This document shows, one piece after another, positions 18,516 to 26,895 of a stretch of 64,000 nt of DNA. Numbering within the stretch: position 1 is the stretch's first letter; the number at the start of each line of letters is the position of its first letter. The position numbers and the translations under genes were made by a program. The DNA is from Solimonas sp041659605 (GTDB taxonomy: Bacteria; Pseudomonadota; Gammaproteobacteria; Nevskiales; Nevskiaceae): assembly GCA_041659605.1 (NCBI GenBank), contig JBAZXW010000001.1, positions 124,001-188,000 of the forward strand, given 5' to 3'. The notes beneath the pieces were generated by a model. It saw only the letters and a list, made by a program, of their open reading frames with translations, was not told the DNA's origin and did no database searches.

Positions 18516-19388
18516 TCAACGACGCCCCTTGGATTCCTTGCGGATCAGGTCGATCCCACTGGGTTCGACGGGCGTGCCGAGCCGGCTTCTGCAGTTGGCA
18601 TGTCCCAGTTGGTGGAGGCCGAACGCCGAACGGATTGCGGTCCATTGTCCTTGGGCGTCGAGGCTTTGATTCACGGCCAGCTTGGCCAGCTTCAAAGCGA
18701 ACGCCGGACGTTGGGTGATCTTTTGTGCCATTTGCAGCGTGAAGTTCTGCAACTCCTTCAAGGGCACAACGTGATTGACCATTCCCAGCTGCCGGCACTC
18801 CTCGGCCGTGAACGCTGCGCCGGTGAACAGCATTTCCTTTGCCCTGCGTGCCCCCACCTCCCAGGCGTGCGTGAAATACTCGTGTCCGTTCACGCCCAGC
18901 GCACAGACAGGATCGGAGAAGGTCGCCTCCTCGCTGGCGATGACCAAGTCGAACGGCCAGATCAGCATCAGCCCGCCGCCGATGGCCCTGCCCTGAACCT
19001 GCACGAGCGTCGGCTTGGGGATGTTGCGCCAGCGCCAGCAGAAGCCGAGGTAGATCTCCTCCTCGCAGGCCATCATCCCGGCCTGCCCCTCTTCATCGAA
19101 GCCACCGACCAGGCCGACGGTGGGATAGTGCCGCAGATCCTCGACGTCGTTCAGATCGTGACCGGCCGAAAAATCCGGCCCGTCGGCTGCGAGAATGATC
19201 GCCTTGACCGCACCGTCTGCGACCGCCATGCCAAGCGCACGATCAAGCTCGTAGAGCATCTTGCGGTCCTGGGCATTGCGCTTTTCCGGTCGCGCGAGCA
19301 CGACCCGGGCGACCCCGGCAGCCGGAGATTCGTAGCGAATCCGCTCGAACGCAGGAGTGTTTCTGACCCGTTGACCTGATGGAGCCAT
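18516..19388 (-). CDS. Enoyl-CoA hydratase/isomerase family protein
   Basis: A 290-residue crotonase-fold protein. The oxyanion-hole region FSAGHDLNDVED and the second one VQGRAIGGGLMLIWPFDLVI are clear. The segment normally carrying the two catalytic Glu residues (FSDPVCALGVNGHEYFTHAW) is atypical, so the reaction may differ from simple hydration. The start at 19388 is an ATG at the point where the conserved fold begins; a longer frame would overlap the dioxygenase gene. Within the operon it may act on a CoA-activated side chain in concert with the acyl-CoA ligase and acyl-CoA dehydrogenase. Confidence 0.85.
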   Translation of the reverse strand: MAPSGQRVRNTPAFERIRYESPAAGVARVVLARPEKRNAQDRKMLYELDRALGMAVADGAVKAIILAADGPDFSAGHDLNDVEDLRHYPTVGLVGGFDEEGQAGMMACEEEIYLGFCWRWRNIPKPTLVQVQGRAIGGGLMLIWPFDLVIASEEATFSDPVCALGVNGHEYFTHAWEVGARRAKEMLFTGAAFTAEECRQLGMVNHVVPLKELQNFTLQMAQKITQRPAFALKLAKLAVNQSLDAQGQWTAIRSAFGLHQLGHANCRSRLGTPVEPSGIDLIRKESKGRR

Positions 19389-19401
19389 GGTTTTCTCGCC
19401 G

Positions 19402-20337
19402 TCACGCTGAAGGGGGCTTGTGGCCCCACAAACTGGCCTGCGAATAGCTCTTGACCTCCCACTTTGCGTCGTCGATGACGACGCCACCCCAGCCGATCTC
19501 GATCGCAAATCCGGAAGGGGTCTGGGCGTAGAAGGAGATCATTCGATCATTCGGATGCTGACCGATGCCCGAGTAGATCGTGATGCCGGCCGCGACGAAG
19601 CGATCGAAGGCCAGCCCGACATCGCTCAGATCACTGGCCTCCAGCATGAGATGGCTGAGGCGCTTGGGGTAGTTGGGCAGTGCTGCGACCGCGATCGAAT
19701 GATGACGGCCGCTGGCGACGTGGTAGAAGCTGGCCTCCAGCTCCGCTCCCTCCACCAGTTCGGTTTTCGCGGTGATGTAGTCGCTGATCGAGAAGCCCAG
19801 CACGTCCTTGTAGAACGCGTTGGTCTGCTCGGGATGGGTGGCGACCGACACGATGTGGCCGACACCCAGACGGCCGGCAAGAAAACCGCCGCTGACCAGG
19901 CGCGAGCTAAACGGTGCATCGGATGGCGCGATCTTTGCGCCGAAGTGGAATTCGTGCGCCCAGTGATCGGGATCTTTGCAGAAGTAGAGCTTTCTGACGT
20001 TACGCCGACTGCACAGATCGGCATCCGCGGCGGTGACGTCGACGCCTCGTTCGCGCAGCCCGGCGACATAGGATTCCAACGCCGGTTCGGTCGGAAACTC
20101 CCATCCCGCGGCGACGATGTCATCCGCCGGCCCCTGCTGCAGAATGACCCTGCTCTCGTGGCTGTCTATGCGCAGGAGCACGCTCGGGTCGGCGATCGCG
20201 CGTCCGAGCTGCAGCCCGATGACCTCGGTTGCAAAGCTCTTCCACCTTCCCAGATCCGACACCTCGAACACGCAGTAGCCCAGGCAGGACGGCTGCGTCA
20301 TCGTCTGCGGCACAGTCGACTTGTTGTGGATGCTCAT
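19402..20337 (-). CDS. Type I extradiol dioxygenase (BphC-like)
   Basis: A 311-residue two-domain VOC enzyme with the layout of 2,3-dihydroxybiphenyl 1,2-dioxygenase. The N-terminal module lacks metal ligands. The C-terminal module has all three Fe(II) ligands: His161 (GVGHIVSVA), His229 (RLSHLMLEAS) and Glu280 (GFAIEIGWGG). The segment SGIGQHPNDRMISFYAQTPS is also BphC-like. It should cleave a catechol next to the two hydroxyls. It lies 11 bases after the dioxygenase beta subunit gene. A second possible start is the ATG at residue 13. The catechol produced by the BenD-like enzyme is the natural candidate substrate. Confidence 0.87.
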   Translation of the reverse strand: MSIHNKSTVPQTMTQPSCLGYCVFEVSDLGRWKSFATEVIGLQLGRAIADPSVLLRIDSHESRVILQQGPADDIVAAGWEFPTEPALESYVAGLRERGVDVTAADADLCSRRNVRKLYFCKDPDHWAHEFHFGAKIAPSDAPFSSRLVSGGFLAGRLGVGHIVSVATHPEQTNAFYKDVLGFSISDYITAKTELVEGAELEASFYHVASGRHHSIAVAALPNYPKRLSHLMLEASDLSDVGLAFDRFVAAGITIYSGIGQHPNDRMISFYAQTPSGFAIEIGWGGVVIDDAKWEVKSYSQASLWGHKPPSA

Positions 20338-20348
20338 CGGCAGCTCCC

Positions 20349-20840
20349 CTAGAACGGATAAACGATGTAGCGGGGCAACACGACCGTGTCGTAGATCGCC
20401 CGCCTGGATTTGAACCGTGCGCCATCCGCTTCAATGACCACCTCGTCCTTGTATACCCCGACGACCTGAACATCCGAGCGCCCGGTTTCCGGCGTGTACA
20501 GGATCGAGAAGTTCGTCTCCACCACATAGATGCCTGATGCGAGAGCGTCGCAGTGGGTGCGCTGGATGAAATGCCGGGTGCGGTAGTCCTGAAAGGTGTC
20601 CACCCAGATTTTCTCGATGAAGACGATTCGATCCTCGATCCGGTCACGGCAATCGTCGTACATCAGCGCGATCGGCAGGTCCCTTTCGACGTTCTCGGCG
20701 GAAATACAGAAGTAGGCGGCATCCGGGGCGCTGCTGAAAGTGTCGGCCCAGGCGCGAAAGTTCTTGCTGTCGAGCGCGTGGATGTAGCGCGCCTGAAGGT
20801 CGTCGATCAGACCGACATCATTGGTAGACGGTCGATTCAT
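20349..20840 (-). CDS. Aromatic-ring-hydroxylating dioxygenase, small (beta) subunit
   Basis: A 163-residue protein with the NTF2-like fold of dioxygenase beta subunits. The segments ARYIHALDSKNFRAWADTF near the N-terminus and RTRHFIQRTHCDAL in the middle are typical, and the length fits BenB/BphA2 relatives. It has no catalytic residues and forms the structural part of the alpha3beta3 oxygenase. Its ATG overlaps the alpha-subunit stop by four bases (ATGA), so the two are translationally coupled. Confidence 0.88.
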   Translation of the reverse strand: MNRPSTNDVGLIDDLQARYIHALDSKNFRAWADTFSSAPDAAYFCISAENVERDLPIALMYDDCRDRIEDRIVFIEKIWVDTFQDYRTRHFIQRTHCDALASGIYVVETNFSILYTPETGRSDVQVVGVYKDEVVIEADGARFKSRRAIYDTVVLPRYIVYPF

Positions 20841-22021
20841 ACGGCGGACCTCGCGAAGCCCATCAACTTTCTGTAGTACTCCCAGCGGGCCAGATTTCCG
20901 GACTCGTCGTTCTGCCCCACCTCGGATTCCAGCCGGTCCACCGACCGGACGCCCTTCTGGAAGATGGCATTGCCCGGCGTATGGCTGCCGATATGAATGC
21001 GATGGAAGATCGATGCGTCCTCCATGCTGACCATGCCGCAGGGTCCGAGCAGGTTCGACGACTGGCGGATGCGCTGGCGCACCATCGACTCGTCGTCGTC
21101 CGCCTTGGCGAAGTACACGAAATGACACTCCGTGTCTTCGACGTTGACCGCGATGGTGAAGCGAATGTTGATGATGTCCAGGTGCTTGACGATCCCGGTC
21201 ACCGGAAACAGGTTGACGATTCTGGAAGCGCCCTTGAACGGATCGGATTCGCGAAACGAGATGATCGACGCATCCTTGACCAGGCTGGTCTGGCCGACCG
21301 GCTTGATCTCGCCCTCGTAACCGATATGCCCCCGGTTCATGTCCATGAACTGGCGCCCCTTGCCACCCTGCCACTTGAGCATCGCAAAGGCCTTGTGCAG
21401 CAGTGGGGCGTGGTAGCCGTCGTTGTCGGAAAGCGCTTTCCAGTTGGCCTTGAAGCTCACCTTCTGGTAGCCGAGCAGGCGCAGCGGGCTGTCTCCGAGC
21501 GCTTCCCTGATCGTGTCCTTGACCGGCCCGAGCCAGTCCTCCAGCGGTGGCGTGTCCTGGCTCATCGTGATGAAGATCAGATCGCAGAAGCGCGCGGTTC
21601 GCGGGCTATTCAAAGGATAGTTGTCACGGCTGAATCCGGGGGAGTACTGGTCGCTGTTCGGACAGCCGATCAGCTTTCCATCCGAGCCGAAGGTCCAGCG
21701 GTGATAGGGACACTGGAAGGTTTTCCGGTTGCCGAAGGTTTCGGTTTCGATCTGATTGCCGCGATGCGCACAGGAGTTGTAGAACACGCGGATGACGCCG
21801 TCGACGCTGTGCACGATCAGCAGCGGCACGCCGCCGACGTCGAAGGTCTTGAAATCGCCCGCCGCAGGCACTTCGCTGGCGTGGGCCACGGCGTGCCACT
21901 CGGCACCGCGGAATATGCGCTCACGCTCGAGATTGAAGATGTCTTCCCGCACGAACATCTCTTTGGGAAGCTCGTTCATGTTGCGCGGCCACAGCATTTG
22001 CGGAACGTTGATCTCGGACAT
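20837..22021 (-). CDS. Aromatic-ring-hydroxylating dioxygenase, large (alpha) subunit
   Basis: A 394-residue Rieske non-haem iron oxygenase. The [2Fe-2S] motif is CAHRG (Cys84, His86) and CPYHRW (Cys104, His107). The mononuclear iron site is in SDNDGYHAPLLHK (His204, His209, with the bridging Asp201), and an acidic ligand is expected in the later MEDASIF region. It inserts both atoms of O2 into an aromatic ring. The start at 22021 excludes seven upstream codons and has AAGGG upstream. No ferredoxin or reductase gene is nearby, so electrons must come from proteins encoded elsewhere. With the BenD-like dehydrogenase in the operon, an aromatic carboxylate is the favoured substrate. Confidence 0.92.
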   Translation of the reverse strand: MSEINVPQMLWPRNMNELPKEMFVREDIFNLERERIFRGAEWHAVAHASEVPAAGDFKTFDVGGVPLLIVHSVDGVIRVFYNSCAHRGNQIETETFGNRKTFQCPYHRWTFGSDGKLIGCPNSDQYSPGFSRDNYPLNSPRTARFCDLIFITMSQDTPPLEDWLGPVKDTIREALGDSPLRLLGYQKVSFKANWKALSDNDGYHAPLLHKAFAMLKWQGGKGRQFMDMNRGHIGYEGEIKPVGQTSLVKDASIISFRESDPFKGASRIVNLFPVTGIVKHLDIINIRFTIAVNVEDTECHFVYFAKADDDESMVRQRIRQSSNLLGPCGMVSMEDASIFHRIHIGSHTPGNAIFQKGVRSVDRLESEVGQNDESGNLARWEYYRKLMGFARSAV

Positions 22022-22157
22022 GGTTTCACCCTTTAGCTTCAAACCGTCATGACACTGAAGGCGGAGCCCGGTTCAGCTTTGCCGGCCAACTCCTTGCTTC
22101 CTTTAATAACGTAACGAACAAGTCTCACAAACTGGCTATCTCCTGATCCCGCGCACC

Positions 22158-24635
22158 TCAGAACTTGAAAGACGCGCCGATACCCAGGGTTCGCGGCGCT
22201 CCGAAGTAAGTGAACGGACCACCCACGACGGCCGATGGCGTGACCTGGCCTGCCCAGTAGAACTCATCGGAAAGGTTTTTCCCGAACGCTTGCAGGCTCC
22301 AGCGGCCGCTCTCTGATTCGAGGTTCAAGTACAGATTCCAGATCTGGTACGAGGGTCCCTCAGCGAAGTCGTGATTGAAGTAGTCGAAGAACATGCGTCC
22401 GGTATAGCTCCACTCGGCGCGCGCGCTGACCTCGCCCCAACGATCAAGGCGGGGGGTCAGCGTGAGCCCGAAATTGCCGGACCATTCCGGGGCTTTGTTG
22501 AGGCGATTGCCCGACAGGTCCACTTCCGCGCTGTCGGCCTGCGTAAAGGGGTCGTCGTCGGAGAACCTGCCGTAGCGCGCATCCAGCCATGCCACGCCCG
22601 CATCCAAGGAGAGGCTCTCGAACGGCAGAGCAATTAGCTCAAGCTCCACCCCGTTGATCGAGGCCTCCGGGCCATTGACCACGGTGGTGGCGAATCCGAC
22701 GACCTTCTCGACCTGGATGTCCGTGTAGTCGTAACTGACCGCAGCGGCGTTGACCTGCACCGATCCGTCCAGCCAGCGGCTTTTCAGACCGACCTCAATC
22801 GCCGCGACGTACTCAGGCCGATAGGGGCCGGAATTGCAGGTTGCGGGGTTAAACCCGCCCGACTTGAATCCTTCGCTGTATGACGCGTAGGCCATTCGAT
22901 CATCGGCGAGCAGCAGGTCCGCCCCGGCGCGAATCGTCACCGCCTCGAAGCTCTTGGATTGCGTTTCGTTCTCGCAGGTGTCCGCGAGGCCAGGTGGCTC
23001 GCGGACGGTCCCCACGGCTTTCTTGTCGTCCCGCGTGTAGCGACCGCCTAGATGCAGCTTCAGCCAGTCAAAGGACTGCCATTCCAGATCTGCGAACCCG
23101 GCGGCCGACTGCGTCTGCTGGGTCGAAGCAAACAGGATCTGCGACAGGCCGCCGTTCTGGAACAGAGGCACAATAGAAGGCGGGACGAGCGAACCCAGCG
23201 CTGTCAGCTGATCGATGCCCAGCGGCAGGATCGAGGCATTGATCCACTCCGCCGCCTGCTCGTCATAAGCGAACGCGCCGATCAGCAGGTGCGCCGGCCC
23301 GCCGAACAACGGAACCTCAAAATCGGAACCAAGCTGAAGTTCGGCGCTGAATTGCTGCGCCTCAGTGAAGTTCGGGTCCACGAAGGCCAGGCCGGAGAAA
23401 TCGGTCATGTCCCCATCCATCGTGAAATCCCTTCGTGAATCACGGTAGCCGAGGATCAGCTTTGCGCCCAGGTTTGCAAACTGGCCCGCGAGCGTCAGGC
23501 CGATGCCACTGCTGTCGATGTCGGTGCGCGTCGGCGCGTCCTGATAGACCACGCGCGGATCATCGCTGACGCGGCCGCCGACCAGACGGGCAACGATCGC
23601 TTCTCGCAATGGCGCCAGGACGACGCCGAACTGCTGTTCGATCTGCGCCAGCACCTGGTCCAAAGGCGCCAGCGCCGGAGTGGCCGTAGATTCGCCAAAG
23701 CCGAACACCAGCGGTGTGACTGCATGGGCCACCGGCCCGCTGTCGCGCTGGCGCGAGGTATCGCCATTCAGGTCGATATTCAGCCACTCCCAGGGACTGA
23801 GTGTCAGGACCCCGCGTGCCGACAACACCTTGCTTCCTTCAACGGTTCTGTCGAGCGTTACGTTGCGCACGTATCCATCCCGATTCTCCCCGTACAGCGA
23901 AAGTCCGCCTCTGAGGTGGTCGCCGATCGGTCCGCTGAGTGCACCCTGGCCGACGATCCGGTCGAAGGAACCGTAGCGAACGCCCGCCGTCGCCTCGAAC
24001 TCGTCGGACGGCCGTTTGCTCACCAGCTTGAGTGCACCGCCAGAGGTATTGCGTCCGTACAGCGTGCCCTGCGGCCCTTTGAGCACCTCGATGCGCTCCA
24101 GTGAAGTCAGCGCGGCCTGCGGCAGGTACGGCCTGCCGTAGTAGACATCGTCCACGTACAGAGCAACACCCGGCTCGCTCGACACCGTGAATCGGTCCGC
24201 ACCTACACCGCGGATTGTCGGTGCGACTTGGCCAAAGCTCTGCCCAAATACGAATCCCGGAGTGCTTCTGGCAACGTCGCTGAACGACGTCATACTCCGC
24301 TTGTCTATGTCGCCCGCACTGAATGCCGTTACCGAGATCGGGACGTCCTGCAGGTTCTCTTCACGCCTTTGGGCCGTTACTACAATCGCTTCTATCTCCC
24401 GACTCTTCCGCTGTGGTTCTTGCGCGTCTTGCGGCTCTTGCGCAACTTCATCAGGCTGCTGTTTCGTCTGAATCAAGTCGATAAGGATGGTGTCTGAGTA
24501 TGGCTCTGGCGCCACTGTTGCGGCAGTTTCACCGGGTACGGCCGCCGTGTCCTGCGCGAAAGCGGTAGGGATTGAGGCGTGCAGCACGACGGCCATCACG
24601 ACGGCCACGTGGCTACATGAACGACACCTCGCCAT
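22158..24635 (-). CDS. TonB-dependent outer-membrane receptor
   Basis: An 825-residue receptor with a signal peptide ending at about residue 28 (TAFAQ), an acidic linker, and the TonB box/plug start IEAIVVTAQRREENLQDVP. The plug motif GPQGTLYGRNTSGGAL and the C-terminal strand ending GIGASFKF complete the barrel. It lies between the molybdopterin oxidoreductase gene (114 bases upstream) and the dioxygenase alpha gene (136 bases downstream), so it probably imports the substrate of the island. It is related to, but clearly not a recent duplicate of, the receptor at 185-2650. Confidence 0.93.
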   Translation of the reverse strand: MARCRSCSHVAVVMAVVLHASIPTAFAQDTAAVPGETAATVAPEPYSDTILIDLIQTKQQPDEVAQEPQDAQEPQRKSREIEAIVVTAQRREENLQDVPISVTAFSAGDIDKRSMTSFSDVARSTPGFVFGQSFGQVAPTIRGVGADRFTVSSEPGVALYVDDVYYGRPYLPQAALTSLERIEVLKGPQGTLYGRNTSGGALKLVSKRPSDEFEATAGVRYGSFDRIVGQGALSGPIGDHLRGGLSLYGENRDGYVRNVTLDRTVEGSKVLSARGVLTLSPWEWLNIDLNGDTSRQRDSGPVAHAVTPLVFGFGESTATPALAPLDQVLAQIEQQFGVVLAPLREAIVARLVGGRVSDDPRVVYQDAPTRTDIDSSGIGLTLAGQFANLGAKLILGYRDSRRDFTMDGDMTDFSGLAFVDPNFTEAQQFSAELQLGSDFEVPLFGGPAHLLIGAFAYDEQAAEWINASILPLGIDQLTALGSLVPPSIVPLFQNGGLSQILFASTQQTQSAAGFADLEWQSFDWLKLHLGGRYTRDDKKAVGTVREPPGLADTCENETQSKSFEAVTIRAGADLLLADDRMAYASYSEGFKSGGFNPATCNSGPYRPEYVAAIEVGLKSRWLDGSVQVNAAAVSYDYTDIQVEKVVGFATTVVNGPEASINGVELELIALPFESLSLDAGVAWLDARYGRFSDDDPFTQADSAEVDLSGNRLNKAPEWSGNFGLTLTPRLDRWGEVSARAEWSYTGRMFFDYFNHDFAEGPSYQIWNLYLNLESESGRWSLQAFGKNLSDEFYWAGQVTPSAVVGGPFTYFGAPRTLGIGASFKF

Positions 24636-24749
24636 ACTGCCCTCCAGCTCACTTAGCGCATCAGATCAACTGCACCAGTACCGCATAGGCACCGATTGGA
24701 TTGTTAGATAAGGGCGCGCTCTGCACACCCCCCCGCGGGGAGTAGTCAC

Positions 24750-26882
24750 CTACGCCGGGGCGCGCCGGACCTGTATGGGCACACCGCTTTGATGTGGCAT
24801 AAAGCTGATCCGCTCGCGATACCCCGCCGCCAACGGAACAAGCCGTCCCGTATGGGAGCCCCCCGGACTGTCGAAACAGTGAGCCATCGACACCACGCCG
24901 CTGCGAACCGTACTGTCACTCATGGCAGGGGCAGATATCTCCGCATAGCGAGAGCGAATGACCACAAGGCTCCCATCCTCAAGTTGCTCGCGCTGCATAT
25001 CTTGCGGATTCATGTAGGCGTAGTTGACCATGCCCTTGTCGCCCAGGCTCGGCGCGCCGCGCAGGACGCTGTTCATGACATGTGGTAAGCGGCGCGACGC
25101 CAAGCGATAGGCGTACCGACTGTCGTACTGGCTCGCGCGCAGTTCGCGCAACTCATCGGCGACATCATCCGGGCAGACATCGAGCCTGCATCCGGATCCT
25201 TCCCCTGGCGTCGCGGCGACCTTGATGGGCTCAAGGTTGTACGTCACGCCACCTGGCGAGGCAGCCAGCTGCTCAAAAGAAAGGCCACGCTGCTGACAGA
25301 TCCACGCAATGATCTCCTCCTGGCGCGGCTTCTTGTCCATATTGAGCCTCAAGCCCGGCGGCAGCGCTGCGTAGTCCATCAGAAGCCCCATGTACTTGTA
25401 CTCGATCTGCAGGCCCAGTCTCCGCGCAATGCCCCAGAAGAACTCCCAGTCATCCAGAACGTCATCCGGCTTTGAGACGACCGGCTTCGAATAGTCAACA
25501 AAGTTCTTGTCGAACATCATCTCGAGATACCCGGACAGCTCGTGGCGCTCGTAGAACGTTGACGTCGCGATCACATAGTCGGACATCGCAACCGTCTCCG
25601 AGCTGCGATGGTCCAGGGTGACCAGCAGTTCCAGACTTTGCAGCGCGGCTCTGGTCATCTGCGGATCAACGATGGCGACCGCCGGGTTCCCCGAAAAAAC
25701 GACCAGTGCGCGAATACGATCATCGCCCTCGTGCAGGATTTCTGCCGGCAACAGCGGCGTGGGAAATTCGCCGCCGATCCGGCCCGCGGGTTCCGAGCGG
25801 CAGCGCGGCCCATGCTCCCAGGTCCGATCGGGCGGCAGGACGTCGGCGACCGCGGGCCACCCCAGCAGCAAGCCGCGGTTGCGGACGACCTCGCCCTCCT
25901 GCCGGTAGCCGCCGCACAGCGCGTTCAGTGCTTCGATCAGGAAATCAGCGAGATTCGAGAAGGGCGCCATGCAGGTGCCGGTGCCGCAGCCGGCCATCGG
26001 CCGCTGCGCGTGACTGAACAGGCGCGCCGCCTCCAGCACATCCTGCGCGCGCACGCCGCAGCGCCCTGCGACCAGCTCAAGTTCGAAGCCGGCGGTGTAT
26101 TCGCGCAGCCTGTCGAGATTCTTCACCCAGCGGCCACAGAACGCCGCGTTCTGCCAGCCGTTCTGCAGAATGATGCGCACGATGCCCGCGATCAAGGTGG
26201 CGTCTTCCCCGGGAATGATCTGTAGGTGCAGGTCGGCGCGCCGCGCCGTTTCGCTTCTGCGCGGATCCACGACGATATGCCTGACACCGCGCGCCCTGCA
26301 GGCCTTGTCCGCGCGGCCCGGATCGAGACCCGCCGCCGGCGTCAGAGGATTGCCCAGATGCGACACCAGCGGGTTGTTGCCGACGGTGAGCATGACGTCC
26401 ACATCCTGGTGGCTGCGCTTGCCGCCGAGGAAGTACCCCATGCGGGCCGGCGTGATCACCTTCTGCGGCTGGTCGATGGTGACGGTCGAGAACAGATTGG
26501 GCGTACCGATCGAATGAATCAGGGAGCGCGCCATGCCATAGGCAATCGTGTTGCCGAACGATCCGGTTCCCGTATAGAACGCCACCGCGCGCGGTCCGTA
26601 TCGATCGATGAGGTGCCTGAGCTTGACCGCGATCTCGTCCATCGCCTGCTCGGCGTCAATCGCGGCGGTCGACCCGGCCCGGTCGCGCTTGAGCGAGTGC
26701 ATCAGGCGCGCAACTCCCCTGCCCTGCACAAATTCGATGAACGACGTTCCCTTCGTGCACGCATAGCCGTGCGAGACGGCGTAGTCGCGGTCCGGCCGCG
26801 CCGCGACGATCCGGTTGTCTTCAACGTCGAACTCGAATCCACAGTTGACGCACAACCGGCACGTCGATTTCACGGTTTGCAT
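24750..26882 (-). CDS. Molybdopterin-dependent oxidoreductase with N-terminal 4Fe-4S cluster
   Basis: A 710-residue member of the DMSO-reductase superfamily. The N-terminus holds a Cys set for an iron-sulfur cluster (Cys8, Cys11, Cys14, Cys42, the last in GYACTKG). The Mo-bisMGD domain follows with GTGSFGNT, TVGNNPLVSH and VVDPRRSETARRADLHL, and the C-terminal dinucleotide-binding domain contains LEDGSLVVIRSRY. No Tat signal is visible, so it is likely cytoplasmic. Related proteins occur in catabolic clusters of hydrophobic compounds, but the reaction is unknown. It lies 13 bases after the acyl-CoA dehydrogenase gene. No partner electron-transfer subunit is encoded beside it. Confidence 0.87.
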   Translation of the reverse strand: MQTVKSTCRLCVNCGFEFDVEDNRIVAARPDRDYAVSHGYACTKGTSFIEFVQGRGVARLMHSLKRDRAGSTAAIDAEQAMDEIAVKLRHLIDRYGPRAVAFYTGTGSFGNTIAYGMARSLIHSIGTPNLFSTVTIDQPQKVITPARMGYFLGGKRSHQDVDVMLTVGNNPLVSHLGNPLTPAAGLDPGRADKACRARGVRHIVVDPRRSETARRADLHLQIIPGEDATLIAGIVRIILQNGWQNAAFCGRWVKNLDRLREYTAGFELELVAGRCGVRAQDVLEAARLFSHAQRPMAGCGTGTCMAPFSNLADFLIEALNALCGGYRQEGEVVRNRGLLLGWPAVADVLPPDRTWEHGPRCRSEPAGRIGGEFPTPLLPAEILHEGDDRIRALVVFSGNPAVAIVDPQMTRAALQSLELLVTLDHRSSETVAMSDYVIATSTFYERHELSGYLEMMFDKNFVDYSKPVVSKPDDVLDDWEFFWGIARRLGLQIEYKYMGLLMDYAALPPGLRLNMDKKPRQEEIIAWICQQRGLSFEQLAASPGGVTYNLEPIKVAATPGEGSGCRLDVCPDDVADELRELRASQYDSRYAYRLASRRLPHVMNSVLRGAPSLGDKGMVNYAYMNPQDMQREQLEDGSLVVIRSRYAEISAPAMSDSTVRSGVVSMAHCFDSPGGSHTGRLVPLAAGYRERISFMPHQSGVPIQVRRAPA

Positions 26883-26895
26883 GGGCGACGCTCTC

